57,671 nucleotides of DNA from Oscillospiraceae bacterium (lineage in GTDB: Bacteria > Bacillota > Clostridia > Oscillospirales > CAG-272), in assembly GCA_015064295.1 (NCBI GenBank), contig SVSM01000008.1, forward strand, positions 1 through 57,671, written 5' to 3'. Below are positions 47,393 through 57,222 of the stretch, piece by piece. The notes beneath the pieces are model-generated. The model ran no database searches, had not been told where the DNA came from, and saw only the letters and a program-made list of their open reading frames with translations. Position numbers and translations under genes: made by a program. The first letter of the stretch is position 1. Each line of letters opens with the position of its first letter.

Positions 47393-48523
47393 ATGGATAC
47401 GCTTGCCCCCGTCGTCATCACCCGCTGTCAGCACTACGATACCGACGCGATCCTCTCCCTTCTGCGGGAACATGCCCCCAAGATCGGGCTGACTCGCGAG
47501 GCCATCACCGGCAAAAGAGTGGCCGTTAAGCCCAATCTCCTTCTTGCCTACCGTCCTGAAAAGGCCGCCACCACCCACCCCGCAGTGATGGAGGCGGTCA
47601 TCCGCCTGCTCCGGGAGCTGGAGCCGGCTTCCCTTATTATCGCCGAGAGCCCCGGCGGGGTCTATCACGAAAAGACACTCTTACATATCTATCAAGAAAC
47701 GGGCATGACCGGTGTCGCCGAGCGCACCGGCGTTCCCTTGAACTACGACACCTCCTACCGTTCCTTTCCTATGCCCGACGGTGTGACCGCCAAGAACGTG
47801 GACATGATTGTGCCCATTCACGAGGCCGACGTGATCGTCAACGTCTGCAAGCTCAAGACCCACGCTCTGGCCACCATGACGGGGGCCGCCAAGAATCTGT
47901 TTGGCGTCATTCCCGGCATCAATAAGTTTGAAATGCACGCCCGCTTTAAGAAGCCCTCCGACTTTTTCTCCATGGTCATCGACCTGAATGCCGAGCTGGA
48001 CCGCCAAAAGACGGTGTTCCACCTTTGCGACGGCATCGTGGGTATGGAGGGAGACGGCCCCTCGGGCGGCACCCCCAAGGAGGCGGGTGTCCTGCTTATG
48101 AGCCGCAATCCCTTCAACCTTGACACCGCCGCCGCGTCTCTGATGGGCTTTACGGGACGGGTGCCCCTTCTTGCCATGGCCGCCGAGCGAGGGCTCTGCC
48201 CGGCCGACCCCGCCTTGCTCAAGGTCGAGGGCGTCTCTCCCCGCAACGTTGGGTGCGGCGATTTTCTCCTCCCCGACGCCAAGAAAGGCCGCCGCTTTGA
48301 CCTGATCCCACCCTTCCTGCAGCCCAAGCCCTTTATCGACCGTACCCTCTGCCGCGGCTGTCAGCTCTGCATGAAGAGCTGTCCCCAAAAGACCATCATC
48401 ATGGTCAAGGGAAAGGCCAGGATCAAGGACGGCGGCTGCATCAAATGCTTCTGCTGTCAGGAGCTTTGCACCTTCAAGGCCGTTAAGATCAAAAAAAGCT
48501 TTATTTATAAGATTTTGGAATGA
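47393..48523 (+). CDS. DUF362 protein with C-terminal ferredoxin domain
   Basis: 376 residues: an N-terminal DUF362 domain (KRVAVKPNLLL, KLKTHALATMTGAAKNLFGVIPG) and a C-terminal 2x[4Fe-4S] ferredoxin. The second cluster motif is somewhat altered: CRGCQLCMKSCP is classic, then CIKCFCCQELC. Members are often called Fe-S-binding proteins of uncertain role. AAAGGAGG lies ahead of the ATG at 47393. The longer frame overlaps the DUF554 gene and is not used. Confidence 0.92.
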   Translation: MDTLAPVVITRCQHYDTDAILSLLREHAPKIGLTREAITGKRVAVKPNLLLAYRPEKAATTHPAVMEAVIRLLRELEPASLIIAESPGGVYHEKTLLHIYQETGMTGVAERTGVPLNYDTSYRSFPMPDGVTAKNVDMIVPIHEADVIVNVCKLKTHALATMTGAAKNLFGVIPGINKFEMHARFKKPSDFFSMVIDLNAELDRQKTVFHLCDGIVGMEGDGPSGGTPKEAGVLLMSRNPFNLDTAAASLMGFTGRVPLLAMAAERGLCPADPALLKVEGVSPRNVGCGDFLLPDAKKGRRFDLIPPFLQPKPFIDRTLCRGCQLCMKSCPQKTIIMVKGKARIKDGGCIKCFCCQELCTFKAVKIKKSFIYKILE

Positions 48524-49362
48524 GTATGAAACAAGTCACCGAGCTTGCCTACGGCAAGATCAATCTGTACCTCGACGTACTGGGAAAACGGAAGGACGGC
48601 TACCACAACATCAAAAGCGTCATGCAGACCGTCTCGCTTTCTGACACCGTGACCGTCACGAAGGCAGAGACCGTCTCCATGACCTGCTCCGATCCCACTC
48701 TGACCTGTGGGGAGGATAACCTGTGTATCCAAGCCGCCCGCGTCTTTTTTGCCGCCTACGGAAGGAGCGGTTGCCACGTTCATCTGAATAAAACCCTCCC
48801 CCGCCAGGCAGGCATGGGAGGCGGCAGCGCCGACGGCGCAGCAGTCCTCCGCGGACTGAACCGCCTTTACGGAGAACCCTTTCCCCTTGGTAATCTTTGC
48901 GCCTTAGGAGCCAAGATCGGTGCCGACGTCCCCTTCTGCGTTTTGGGAGGAGGCGCGGCCCTGGCCGAGGGCATTGGCGAGATCCTGTCGCCCTTCCCCT
49001 CCCTCCCCCCCTGCCATCTGGTCGTCGTGGGAGGCAAAAGCAGGATCTCCACCCCCAAGGCCTACGGGGTCCTGGACACCCTCCCCTCCATGGGACAGGG
49101 CAATTTCGACGCCTTTGCCGCCGCTATGAAGAAGGGTGACCTCACTGCCATTGGGCAGGCCCTCTATAACCGCTTTGAGGACGCCGTCCCCGAGAGTCAA
49201 GTCATTCTAGAGCATCTCTTGAAAAATGGCGCCTGCGGCGCCCGCATGACCGGCTCGGGCGCCACCGTGTACGGTCTGTTCTCCGATAAGCTGTCGGCCG
49301 ATACGGCCTGCCGGGCTCTCCGTGCGGCCGGCTACACCGCCGTCACCGCAACGCCGGTATAA
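48520..49362 (+). CDS. ispE: 4-diphosphocytidyl-2-C-methyl-D-erythritol kinase
   Basis: A 280-residue GHMP kinase of the non-mevalonate isoprenoid pathway; it phosphorylates CDP-methylerythritol. The AYGKINLYLDVLGKRKDGYHN start, ATP loop QAGMGGGSADGAA and the MTGSGATVYGLF motif are intact. The ATG overlaps the end of the DUF362 gene (ATGA), with a second ATG two codons later. Confidence 0.96.
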   Translation: MSMKQVTELAYGKINLYLDVLGKRKDGYHNIKSVMQTVSLSDTVTVTKAETVSMTCSDPTLTCGEDNLCIQAARVFFAAYGRSGCHVHLNKTLPRQAGMGGGSADGAAVLRGLNRLYGEPFPLGNLCALGAKIGADVPFCVLGGGAALAEGIGEILSPFPSLPPCHLVVVGGKSRISTPKAYGVLDTLPSMGQGNFDAFAAAMKKGDLTAIGQALYNRFEDAVPESQVILEHLLKNGACGARMTGSGATVYGLFSDKLSADTACRALRAAGYTAVTATPV

Positions 49363-49437
49363 CGGCCGCGCAAAATACTCCGATAAGGGAGAGGATACGC
49401 CCTTCCGCCCCCAAGCGCAGGCGCGTATCACAATGCT

Positions 49438-51435
49438 ATGAAACCGTTTTTTACCAAAATCAAGGAGCTCTGCCGCCGCATCATAGCTTGGTTCGGCGCC
49501 CATCCCGCTGCCACGATCGTCGTGATGGCCCTTGGTGTTGGGCTTTGCAACGAGATCCTCAGCCGCCGTTCCCTGTTTGCTGCGGTGGGCTTTGCCGTCA
49601 CCAAGCCTCTCAGCTTTCTTTGCAACGTGGCCATCGTGTCGATGTTTCTCTCGCTCACGCTGCTGTTCAAGAGGCGTAATATCCTGATGTGCCTGGTATC
49701 CCTTTTGTGGCTAGCCATGGGCATCGCCAATTTCGTGGTGTGCTGCTTCCGGGCTACCCCTTTTTCGGCTATGGATTTTATCCTGGTGTTGAGCGTCTTC
49801 CCCATTCTTCCCCGCTACCTGACATGGCCGGGGCTGATCCTGTTGGTGCTTGCGCTGCTGGCCCTCATCGGCTTTTTGATCCGATGCCTGATCCGCGCCA
49901 AGCGGATCCCGGTTCGCAGGGCTTACGCCTTTACCACCGTCCTGTGCTCGGTAGCCGTGACGGCCGTTCTGATCGCCTCGGGCTATCTGTCAGGGATCTT
50001 TCCCCGGCACTTTTCCAATTTGGCTACCGCCTACCGGGAGCACGGCTTTACCTTCAGCTTTTCGGTTATTCTCCTGGACCAAGGGATCGATGAGCCGAAA
50101 GACTACGACGACGAAAAGATTCACGAGATCCTGTCGGGCATTCAGTCGGGAACCCCCGATTCGGCGGGAGACACCGATGCCCCGAACGTCATCTTCCTTC
50201 AGCTGGAATCCTTCTACGACCCCAAGCTTTTGCAGGGCTTTACCTTCACCGAGGATCCCACTCCCGTCTTTACTGAGCTGCGCGACCGCTGTCAAAGCGG
50301 TGTCCTCACCGTCCCCTCCGTAGGGGCCGGTACCGCCAACACCGAGTTTGAGGTACTGGCCGGTATGAGTCTTCAGTGGTTCGGCGCGGGGGAATACCCC
50401 TACGAAACGATTTTGCAAAGGAAGACCTGCGAGTCGGTGGCCTATAACCTGAAGGAGCATGGCTATACCGCCCACGCCGTCCACAACTACAAGGGAAACT
50501 TCTACGATCGAAACGACGTCTTTTCCCGCCTTGGCTTTGATACCTTTACCTCCCTGGAATACATGAACGACGTCACCTACAATGCCGGCGGTTGGGCCAA
50601 GGACACGGTTTTGCTCCGCTATATAGAGACCTGTCTTTCCACTACGAAGGGTCCCGACCTGGTGTACGGCATTACGGTACAGGGGCACGGCAAATATTCC
50701 GTCGACGCCGAGGAGGACGCTTCGCCGCACATAGGCATCACCGCCTGCCCCGAGGAGACCGATGCCGACGCCTTCACCTATTACGTCAATCAGCTCCACG
50801 AGACCGACGCCTTCCTCGGCGCGCTGATCTCCTCCCTTGAAGCGACGGGAGAGGAGACCTACGTGGTCCTGTTCGGCGACCACCTTCCCAACATCGGCAT
50901 TGAAGAAGACCGGCTTCCCGCCGGCATGACGCTCTACGATACCGAATACCTGATCTGGCATAGCGGAGGTGAAACGGCCCCCGATCAAAACCTGAAGGCC
51001 TATCAGCTCTCCGCCGCCGTCATGAGCCGCCTGGGATGGAACGACGGCGTTCTCACCAAGCTCCATCAGACCTGGGCCGATAAGAAGGATTACCTGGTGT
51101 ATCTGGAAATGCTCCAGTACGACATCCTCTACGGCCAGGGCTTCTGCTACGGGGGAGAGATTCCTTTTAAGCCCACAGACCTGAAAATGGGTGTTTTGGA
51201 TATTGAGATCACCGATGTCCGTACCATAGGGGAAAATACCTATGTCAAAGGAAAAAACTTCACCCCTTACAGCCATGTCTACGTCAACGGCTTCCCCCGC
51301 TCGGTGGAGTTTGTGGATGAGAACACCCTGATGCTCACCGGCTTTCTTGCCGAAAAAGAGGACGTGTTCCGTGTGGTTCAGATCACCGACGGCATCTTCC
51401 AGCTCAGCACCACGGAGGATTACGTTTGGAAGTAA
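49438..51435 (+). CDS. LTA synthase family sulfatase-like membrane protein
   Basis: 665 residues: four to five membrane helices in the first 190 residues, then an extracellular sulfatase-fold domain. The nucleophile Thr is in GAGTANTEFEVLAG, with metal-site segments FLQLESFYD, GHGKY and LFGDHLPNIG. It transfers glycerol-phosphate or a similar group at the cell surface (lipoteichoic acid or glycan modification). A C-terminal extension (about 595-665) looks like a small beta domain. The ribosome site is poor, so the start is less certain. Confidence 0.92.
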   Translation: MKPFFTKIKELCRRIIAWFGAHPAATIVVMALGVGLCNEILSRRSLFAAVGFAVTKPLSFLCNVAIVSMFLSLTLLFKRRNILMCLVSLLWLAMGIANFVVCCFRATPFSAMDFILVLSVFPILPRYLTWPGLILLVLALLALIGFLIRCLIRAKRIPVRRAYAFTTVLCSVAVTAVLIASGYLSGIFPRHFSNLATAYREHGFTFSFSVILLDQGIDEPKDYDDEKIHEILSGIQSGTPDSAGDTDAPNVIFLQLESFYDPKLLQGFTFTEDPTPVFTELRDRCQSGVLTVPSVGAGTANTEFEVLAGMSLQWFGAGEYPYETILQRKTCESVAYNLKEHGYTAHAVHNYKGNFYDRNDVFSRLGFDTFTSLEYMNDVTYNAGGWAKDTVLLRYIETCLSTTKGPDLVYGITVQGHGKYSVDAEEDASPHIGITACPEETDADAFTYYVNQLHETDAFLGALISSLEATGEETYVVLFGDHLPNIGIEEDRLPAGMTLYDTEYLIWHSGGETAPDQNLKAYQLSAAVMSRLGWNDGVLTKLHQTWADKKDYLVYLEMLQYDILYGQGFCYGGEIPFKPTDLKMGVLDIEITDVRTIGENTYVKGKNFTPYSHVYVNGFPRSVEFVDENTLMLTGFLAEKEDVFRVVQITDGIFQLSTTEDYVWK

Positions 51436-51463
51436 CGCACCGCCCGCTTCTTGGAAAAGATAC

Positions 51464-51492
51464 TTGCCAAAACGGTTTTGTTGTGATACAAT
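51464..51492 (+). promoter_or_regulatory. sigma-A promoter of the FAD oxidoreductase gene
   Basis: TTGCCA (51464-51469), a 17-bp spacer and TACAAT (51487-51492). Confidence 0.7.
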
Positions 51493-51549
51493 GGTATCGG
51501 CACACCGTAAGATTGTGAAAGGATGCCTCGTTCGAGGCGAAAGCGACAT

Positions 51550-52956
51550 ATGAAAACCGACGTTGTCATCGTAGGTGCCGGCCCTGCCGGTATCTTCACG
51601 GCCCTGGAAATGATCCGAAAGGGCTCGAAGCAGAAGATCGTTTTACTGGACAAGGGGGCCTCGGTGGAAAAGCGAAGCTGCCCCAAATCCAAGACCAAGC
51701 AGTGCGTCAACTGCAAGCCCCACTGCCACATTACCACCGGCTTCTCGGGTGCCGGTGCCTTCTCGGACGGCAAGCTGTCCCTAAGCTGCGAGGTGGGCGG
51801 CGACCTGCCCCAGCTCATCGGAGAGAATCTGGCCCAGGAGACCATCGAATACGCCGACAAGATCTACCTGGAATTCGGCGCCGACGAGCATATCGAGGGG
51901 CTTGAAAACACCGAGGAGGTCAAGGACATCCGCAAGCGCGCCATTCAGGCGGGCTTACGCCTGGTGGACTGCCCCATCCGTCACATGGGAACCGAGAAGG
52001 CCCACGATATTTATCTGGCCATTGAGAAATACCTCGAAGCCAACGGCGTCGAGCTGCTCTTCCACTGCGAATGTACCAATCTGATCCTGGAGGACAGCGT
52101 TTGCCGCGGCGTCTACGTGGAGCAAAACGGCCGCGAATTTGAGATCCGCGCCGACCGTACCGTGGTAGCCACCGGCCGCCGGGGCGCCGACTGGCTGGAG
52201 CGCATCTGCGCCGAGCACAACATCGCCCATCAGCCCGGCACCGTGGACATCGGTGTCCGCGTGGAGGTTCGTAACGAAATTATGGAGACCGTCAACCGCG
52301 TTCTTTACGAGTCCAAGCTCATCGGCTATCCCAAGCCCTTCAAAAACAAGGTCCGCACCTTCTGCCAGAATCCCGGCGGCTTCGTCAGCCAGGAGAACTA
52401 CGACGGCGGCCTTGCCGTGGTCAACGGCCACTCCTACAAGGAGCTAAAATCCAACAACACCAATCTGGCCATCCTCTGCTCCCATAACTTCAGCTCCCCC
52501 TTCAATCAGCCCATTGAGTACGCCAAGAAGGTGGGCGAGCTGACCAATATGCTGGGCGCCGGTCATATCCTCGTCCAGCGCTTCGGCGATATTCTCGACG
52601 GCAAGCGCACCTGGCCCAAGGAGCTGGCCCAGTCCAACATCAAGCCCACCCTCCCCGACGCCGTGGCAGGAGATATTACCGCCGCCATGCCCTACCGCGC
52701 CATGATGAATATCATCAACTTCATCCAGGCCGTGGACCACGTGGTGCCGGGCTTTGCCTCAACCGAAACCCTGCTCTACTCCCCCGAGCTGAAGTTCTAC
52801 AGCAACCGCGTCAAGATGGACGAAAATCTCAATACCTCCATCCGCGGTCTCCATTGCCTCGGTGACTCCAGCGGCTGGACGAGAGGTCTGATGATGGCCT
52901 CGGTCATGGGCGTCATCATGGGACGGCAGATCGTAAGCGAGGAGCGCAAGGACTGA
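51550..52956 (+). CDS. FAD-dependent oxidoreductase, COG2509 type
   Basis: A 468-residue flavoprotein with the dinucleotide-binding start DVVIVGAGPAGIFTALEM. Near residues 43-60 is the Cys-rich stretch KRSCPKSKTKQCVNCKPHCH. The FSGAGAFSDGKLSL motif and a C-terminal FAD-binding end LHCLGDSSGWTRGLMMASVMG are typical of the long uncharacterised COG2509 dehydrogenase group. The substrate is unknown. The ATG at 51550 fits the family start, but its ribosome site is weak; an in-frame ATG at 51523 is the alternative. Confidence 0.88.
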   Translation: MKTDVVIVGAGPAGIFTALEMIRKGSKQKIVLLDKGASVEKRSCPKSKTKQCVNCKPHCHITTGFSGAGAFSDGKLSLSCEVGGDLPQLIGENLAQETIEYADKIYLEFGADEHIEGLENTEEVKDIRKRAIQAGLRLVDCPIRHMGTEKAHDIYLAIEKYLEANGVELLFHCECTNLILEDSVCRGVYVEQNGREFEIRADRTVVATGRRGADWLERICAEHNIAHQPGTVDIGVRVEVRNEIMETVNRVLYESKLIGYPKPFKNKVRTFCQNPGGFVSQENYDGGLAVVNGHSYKELKSNNTNLAILCSHNFSSPFNQPIEYAKKVGELTNMLGAGHILVQRFGDILDGKRTWPKELAQSNIKPTLPDAVAGDITAAMPYRAMMNIINFIQAVDHVVPGFASTETLLYSPELKFYSNRVKMDENLNTSIRGLHCLGDSSGWTRGLMMASVMGVIMGRQIVSEERKD

Positions 52957-52973
52957 TCCCTCCCTAAAGCAAA

Positions 52974-53012
52974 AATACCCCGACAGACCAAACGGTCTGT
53001 CGGGGTTTCTGT
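52974..53012. terminator. Bidirectional terminator between the FAD and helicase genes
   Basis: A perfect 12-bp stem CCCCGACAGACC / GGTCTGTCGGGG (52978-52989 with 52994-53005) flanked by AAAAA and TTTCTGTTT. Confidence 0.9.
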
Positions 53013-55286
53013 TTATTCGGCTGCCAGGTCGGAAAGCCGCCGCAGCACCTCGTCGGTACGAAGGCGGTCGGCCATATAGGCCTTGCGGAGCAGCTCTGCG
53101 GGGATGTGACCGTCGTACTTCTCAAAGACGGGACATTCCGAAGGGGAAACCAGCTCCTCAAGGCGGATGCCCTCGGCCAGCGCCATCTCGTTCAAGTGTT
53201 GAATCAGGCCTTGCCCGTCTCCCTGCTCCATCTTGAAGGTCATATAGTAACAGCCCTCGTATTCCATGGAGCTGATCTTGAAGGCCTTACCGTGACGGGA
53301 AATGAATTTCCGCAAGGTACGGAAGGAGCGGGTTCCCAGCCACGGGAACAGGCACCAGCTATACCCGCCGAGATGCACCAGCGAGCGGTTCAGCATACCG
53401 GTATTCCGTGCCACCCGACGAGCCACGTCGAGACGTTTTTGGGCGTTTTTCTTTAAATACGGGTAGACGGTGTCCTCCACGAGTACCTGCTTCATACGCT
53501 CTAAAATACGGGTATGGATCTCACCGAAGTCACCGGGCCAGGAGATCTCCATCTTGCCCTTGACCTCTTTGACGTAGATGAGCTTGCGGGGAATGTCCAG
53601 CTCCTCCACCTCCCACACCCGTCCCGCCAAGGCAAAGCGGTCGCCCACCGGCGGCGGGGTGGTGATGGTGCCGATCTCATCGGAGCCGCGGCGGACGGTG
53701 TAGTCCTCGCTGTCCTTGAAGACGGCATAGAACTTGAAGCTGTTGACCAGGCGCTCGCCCTTCAGCCCGACGATCAGCCCCTTTTCCTCGGTCATTTCCA
53801 GGTAATCGTTCTTCAGCATCGAAACGAGGAGGGTCTTGTAATCCTCGGGGGTGACCTCCGCAAAGGGCGGCAGGGTCAGCACCCGCTCGGCCAAGCGCTT
53901 GGCGCTCAACTCGCCCGAGGCGGCAAGGGTGCTCAGCGTCTGCTGGAACAGGAGGCTGAAGGGGAGCTTTTTCACGCTTGGCGGCTCGATGAACCGCTCC
54001 TCAAGATAAAGCTGCACGATGGCGATGGCCCGGAGAAGCCCCCAGGGCATCAGCTGGGGCAGAGGGGTGTTGGGCAGAGGATCCTCCTCACGGAAGACCA
54101 TCATCATTTCGGGGGGTTCTCCCCGCCGTCCCGACCGTCCGAGACGCTGGAGCAGGCTGGACACCGAGCTTGGCGCGTCCACCTGCAGGATTCTTTCCAG
54201 CCGTCCGATGTCGATCCCCAGCTCCAGGGTGACGGTAGCGCAGGTCACGGTACGAAGCTCGTCGTCCTTCAGCTTCAGCTCGGCCTCCTCGCGAATGGAG
54301 GCCGACAGATTGCCGTGATGGATCTGGAACACGTCGGGCTCTCCCCGACGGTCGGCGATCTGCCGCAGGGTGGCGGTCAGATACTCGGTCTCCTCCCGGG
54401 AATTGGAGAAGATCAGGCATTTTTTCTCCCGCGAACAGTCGTAGATATATTCAAAGCCGGGGTCAAGGGGAATATACCCCTCGGCCGAGGGGAACGCCTC
54501 GGAGTCGGGCTCCTCCCCCACGTCGGCCTCGGTTTCCTCCCCAAGATAGCGGCTCAAGGGATCGGTCTGATCGGAAGCGTCGTTCTGAATATAGAAATGC
54601 TCCATCCCCAGCCGCCAGGAGGTGCGGCTGTCCTGCATGCCCACCACCTCGGTCTTGCGTCCCGAGCCGGCACCCAGCCACTCCGCAGCCTTGCCGGGAT
54701 CGCCAAGCGTCGCCGAAAGCCCGATCCGAATCGGGTCCCGCCCGATCAGGCGAGCCATGCGGCAGAGCTGACAGAGGATCTGATTGCCACGGTCGGTACC
54801 CGTCAGAGTATGCACCTCGTCGAGAATGATATACCGCAGATCCCCAAAGAGCCGCACGACGTCGTTACTGCGGTTCATCAGCATACTCTCAAGAGATTCG
54901 GGGGTGATCTGTAAAATACCGCGAGGGGTTTTCAGGGCCTTATTTTTGTGAGACACCGCCACGTCGCCGTGCCAATGAAAGACCGAGATGCCGCTGAGGT
55001 CCAGCGCCTCGTCAAGGCGGGAAAACTGGTCGTTGATCAGGCTCTTTAAGGGGGCCACGTAGAGAGCGCCGAAGGTAGTCGGCTCCTCCTCGTAAAGACG
55101 AGAAATGACGGGAAAGAAGGCGGCCTCGGTCTTGCCCGAGGCGGTCGCGGAGGTCAGGAGCAGATTGCTCTCGCTGTCAAACAGCACCTCGGCGGCCTTC
55201 ACCTGTACCTCGCGGAGGCTCTCCCAGCCGCTGCGGTAGATATAGTCCTGAAGAAATGGGGCAAATCGGCCGAACACGTCGCTCAT
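53013..55286 (-). CDS. Lhr-like DEAD/DEAH-box helicase
   Basis: A 757-residue superfamily 2 helicase. Motif I is TSATASGKTEAA, Ia APLKSLINDQ, II DEVH, III SATLGD, IV-V around CATVTLELGIDIGR and VI QRLGRSGRRGE. After the helicase core comes an Lhr-type winged helix and WH-like C-terminal part (GSDEIGTITTPPPVGDRFALAGRVWEV), with no DUF1998 Cys cluster. Such helicases act in DNA or RNA repair. It shares 4-nt overlaps with an FkbM methyltransferase gene, itself overlapping an amidohydrolase gene. Confidence 0.92.
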   Translation of the reverse strand: MSDVFGRFAPFLQDYIYRSGWESLREVQVKAAEVLFDSESNLLLTSATASGKTEAAFFPVISRLYEEEPTTFGALYVAPLKSLINDQFSRLDEALDLSGISVFHWHGDVAVSHKNKALKTPRGILQITPESLESMLMNRSNDVVRLFGDLRYIILDEVHTLTGTDRGNQILCQLCRMARLIGRDPIRIGLSATLGDPGKAAEWLGAGSGRKTEVVGMQDSRTSWRLGMEHFYIQNDASDQTDPLSRYLGEETEADVGEEPDSEAFPSAEGYIPLDPGFEYIYDCSREKKCLIFSNSREETEYLTATLRQIADRRGEPDVFQIHHGNLSASIREEAELKLKDDELRTVTCATVTLELGIDIGRLERILQVDAPSSVSSLLQRLGRSGRRGEPPEMMMVFREEDPLPNTPLPQLMPWGLLRAIAIVQLYLEERFIEPPSVKKLPFSLLFQQTLSTLAASGELSAKRLAERVLTLPPFAEVTPEDYKTLLVSMLKNDYLEMTEEKGLIVGLKGERLVNSFKFYAVFKDSEDYTVRRGSDEIGTITTPPPVGDRFALAGRVWEVEELDIPRKLIYVKEVKGKMEISWPGDFGEIHTRILERMKQVLVEDTVYPYLKKNAQKRLDVARRVARNTGMLNRSLVHLGGYSWCLFPWLGTRSFRTLRKFISRHGKAFKISSMEYEGCYYMTFKMEQGDGQGLIQHLNEMALAEGIRLEELVSPSECPVFEKYDGHIPAELLRKAYMADRLRTDEVLRRLSDLAAE

Positions 55287-56338
55287 TGTGACTCCTCCGT
55301 ACAGAAAAGATTCAGATCCCAGGCGGGAACGTAGGGATAGCGCCTCATATAGAAACGGTACTTCGGATTCATCTTATGGATCATAAGAGGAAGCGTGAAG
55401 AGATCCTCACTCCGATGGTAGAGCGCCACCTGTAACTCGGGCGCGTAACGGCGAATGCTGTCCTCACAGCCCGCGATGGCCTGCTTTTCGGCCCCCTCCA
55501 CGTCGAATTTGATGAAATCGGGGGTTCGGCCCTCAAGGAGAGAACCGGGGGGAAGCCCCATGACCTCCACGGTCTTGTCCTTTCCCTCCCGACGGATGCC
55601 GCGGCCGCCTCCACGGCGGAAGGTCAACACCTCGGGGTGGCTCCACGCTGCCCCGTAATGGGGCTCCACCTTGCCGGCCTTGGCAGTGTTCAGGCAGAGC
55701 TTGGTAAAGTTCTTTTCATCGGGCTCCAGGGCAATGACCGTTTCCAGGTTGGGGGCGTAGTCCAGTAGTGCCAGCGCCGTATCGCCGTTGTAGGCGCCGA
55801 GGTCCAGGGTAACGCGGTAGCGGTGGGGATGCAGGACCGTCCTCATGACGGTCTCCTCGTCGCTCAGATGCTTGGCCAGATGCGTCAGCTTCCCCGTCAG
55901 GCGGTAGTCGATCACCGCATCAAAAACGCCACGCGATTCCTCATCGCAAAGGAGCGCCCGTGCCGCCGCGATCTCCTCCCGATGTTCCTCGTAAAAAGAC
56001 TCGTTAAAAATCTCGCCGCCCGCCACCGGCACGTCGGGAGCGTAAAGCTCGTGAGATACCGACAGGGCAAAAAAACGCTCCATCACCGAGGGGATAGAGG
56101 AGCCGAACACCAAAAGAATGATCATCTCCTCCCCAAAGGTCTTAACGGCCTCGGCATAGGAGGTCACAGGCATGCCGTGGTAGGTGCGGTTTCTCACAAA
56201 GCCGTCGCTGGCAAAAACGCCCGCTACGGGGATGCCAAGGCGGTCAAGCTCGGCCTTGATCTTATCGCCGCCGTCCCCGGTACCGTAAAACACGATGGGG
56301 CGGTCGGTTTTGCCTAAATATTGCCACAGATCGCTCAC
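55283..56338 (-). CDS. FkbM family methyltransferase
   Basis: 351 residues. The N-terminal part (about 1-100) has a Rossmann-like start IVFYGTGDGGDKIKAELDRLGIPVAGVFA, often seen fused to FkbM proteins. The methyltransferase has the SAM-binding DLGAYNGDTALALLDYAP, EPDEKNFTKL and FIKFDVEGAEKQAIAGC motifs. FkbM enzymes O-methylate sugars or small molecules. Its genetic partners, a helicase and an amidohydrolase, are unusual for this family. Confidence 0.92.
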   Translation of the reverse strand: MSDLWQYLGKTDRPIVFYGTGDGGDKIKAELDRLGIPVAGVFASDGFVRNRTYHGMPVTSYAEAVKTFGEEMIILLVFGSSIPSVMERFFALSVSHELYAPDVPVAGGEIFNESFYEEHREEIAAARALLCDEESRGVFDAVIDYRLTGKLTHLAKHLSDEETVMRTVLHPHRYRVTLDLGAYNGDTALALLDYAPNLETVIALEPDEKNFTKLCLNTAKAGKVEPHYGAAWSHPEVLTFRRGGGRGIRREGKDKTVEVMGLPPGSLLEGRTPDFIKFDVEGAEKQAIAGCEDSIRRYAPELQVALYHRSEDLFTLPLMIHKMNPKYRFYMRRYPYVPAWDLNLFCTEESQ

Positions 56339-57156
56339 AGAAGCTCCTCCCCCAAAAAACGCAAGAGATTGTCGTGGAGAATGGCTTTTCTTGCCGTCTC
56401 GTCAAGATCCAGACGGTTGAACTCCGAAAGAGAGACCTCGGGAGAAATGGCGGGAAAATCGCTTCCAAAGAACACGCGGTCCAGCCCGCAGGTCTCGATC
56501 AGCGCCTTACCCCGCGCGGGATCCACGACATCCAGGGTGGTGGCGCAGTCGTACCATACGTTATCGTACCTTCCCATGAGGACGCGCTCGGCCCGATCCC
56601 ATACCCGATAGCCCCCGAGATGAGCCGCGCAGATGGTCAGCTTCGGGAAGTCCCTCGCCACCGTAGCCACTCGCTCGGGAGAGGATCCGTCCACCGTGGG
56701 GCGGTCATCCCCCACGTGAAGATAGAGCCGCAGGCCCTTCTGCTCCAACCACTCGTAAACCGGGTACAGACGGGGGGAATCCACCGCCTCTCCCTGCAGG
56801 TCGGGATGAAGCTTGATGCCCTTCAGCCCCAGAGATTCGATATGGGACAGCACCGCCGAAAGATCGGGGCACTCGGCGTTGACCGATCCGAAGGCCCAGG
56901 CCTGAAAGCCCGCCTTGCGTGCCAGTGCCGCCCAAGAGGCCGCCGATTCGTTGATCTTGTCCACGTTCTTCCAGGAGGTGGCAACGGGAAGCAGCAGCAT
57001 CCCGCCGATCCCCGCCTTCTTTTCACAGGAAAGAAGGCTCTCAAAGGTGCCGCTTTCGGCTACCGTGAAGTGGTAGAAATTGGCAAAGTTAATCGCTGCT
57101 CTCTGGGCGATTCGTTCGGGATACACGTGGGTGTGGGCATCAAAAATGGGATACAT
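56335..57156 (-). CDS. Amidohydrolase family protein (COG2159)
   Basis: A 273-residue TIM-barrel metal hydrolase. Metal ligands include HTH in FDAHTHVYPE, a Lys/His segment GLKGIKLHPDLQG, AHLGG and the final Asp in FFGSDFPAISP. The family covers decarboxylases and lactone/amide hydrolases; the substrate cannot be told. First gene of the three-gene minus-strand unit, about 35 nt from a very strong promoter. Confidence 0.9.
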   Translation of the reverse strand: MYPIFDAHTHVYPERIAQRAAINFANFYHFTVAESGTFESLLSCEKKAGIGGMLLLPVATSWKNVDKINESAASWAALARKAGFQAWAFGSVNAECPDLSAVLSHIESLGLKGIKLHPDLQGEAVDSPRLYPVYEWLEQKGLRLYLHVGDDRPTVDGSSPERVATVARDFPKLTICAAHLGGYRVWDRAERVLMGRYDNVWYDCATTLDVVDPARGKALIETCGLDRVFFGSDFPAISPEVSLSEFNRLDLDETARKAILHDNLLRFLGEELL

Positions 57157-57191
57157 GATGAACTCCGTAGGGTAAGGTTTGTTATCACTTT

Positions 57192-57220
57192 ATTATAGCA
57201 TAGTGATTTCGGTATGTCAA
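57192..57220 (-). promoter_or_regulatory. sigma-A promoter of the amidohydrolase-FkbM-helicase unit
   Basis: On the minus strand a perfect TTGACA (57215-57220), a 17-bp spacer and a perfect TATAAT (57192-57197). Confidence 0.88.
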
Positions 57221-57222
57221 AC

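Noticed and set aside
49990-51549. 519-residue open frame on the minus strand opposite the LTA-synthase-like gene
   Set aside because: Antisense shadow; its sequence has no recognisable domain and covers a gene with clear motifs.
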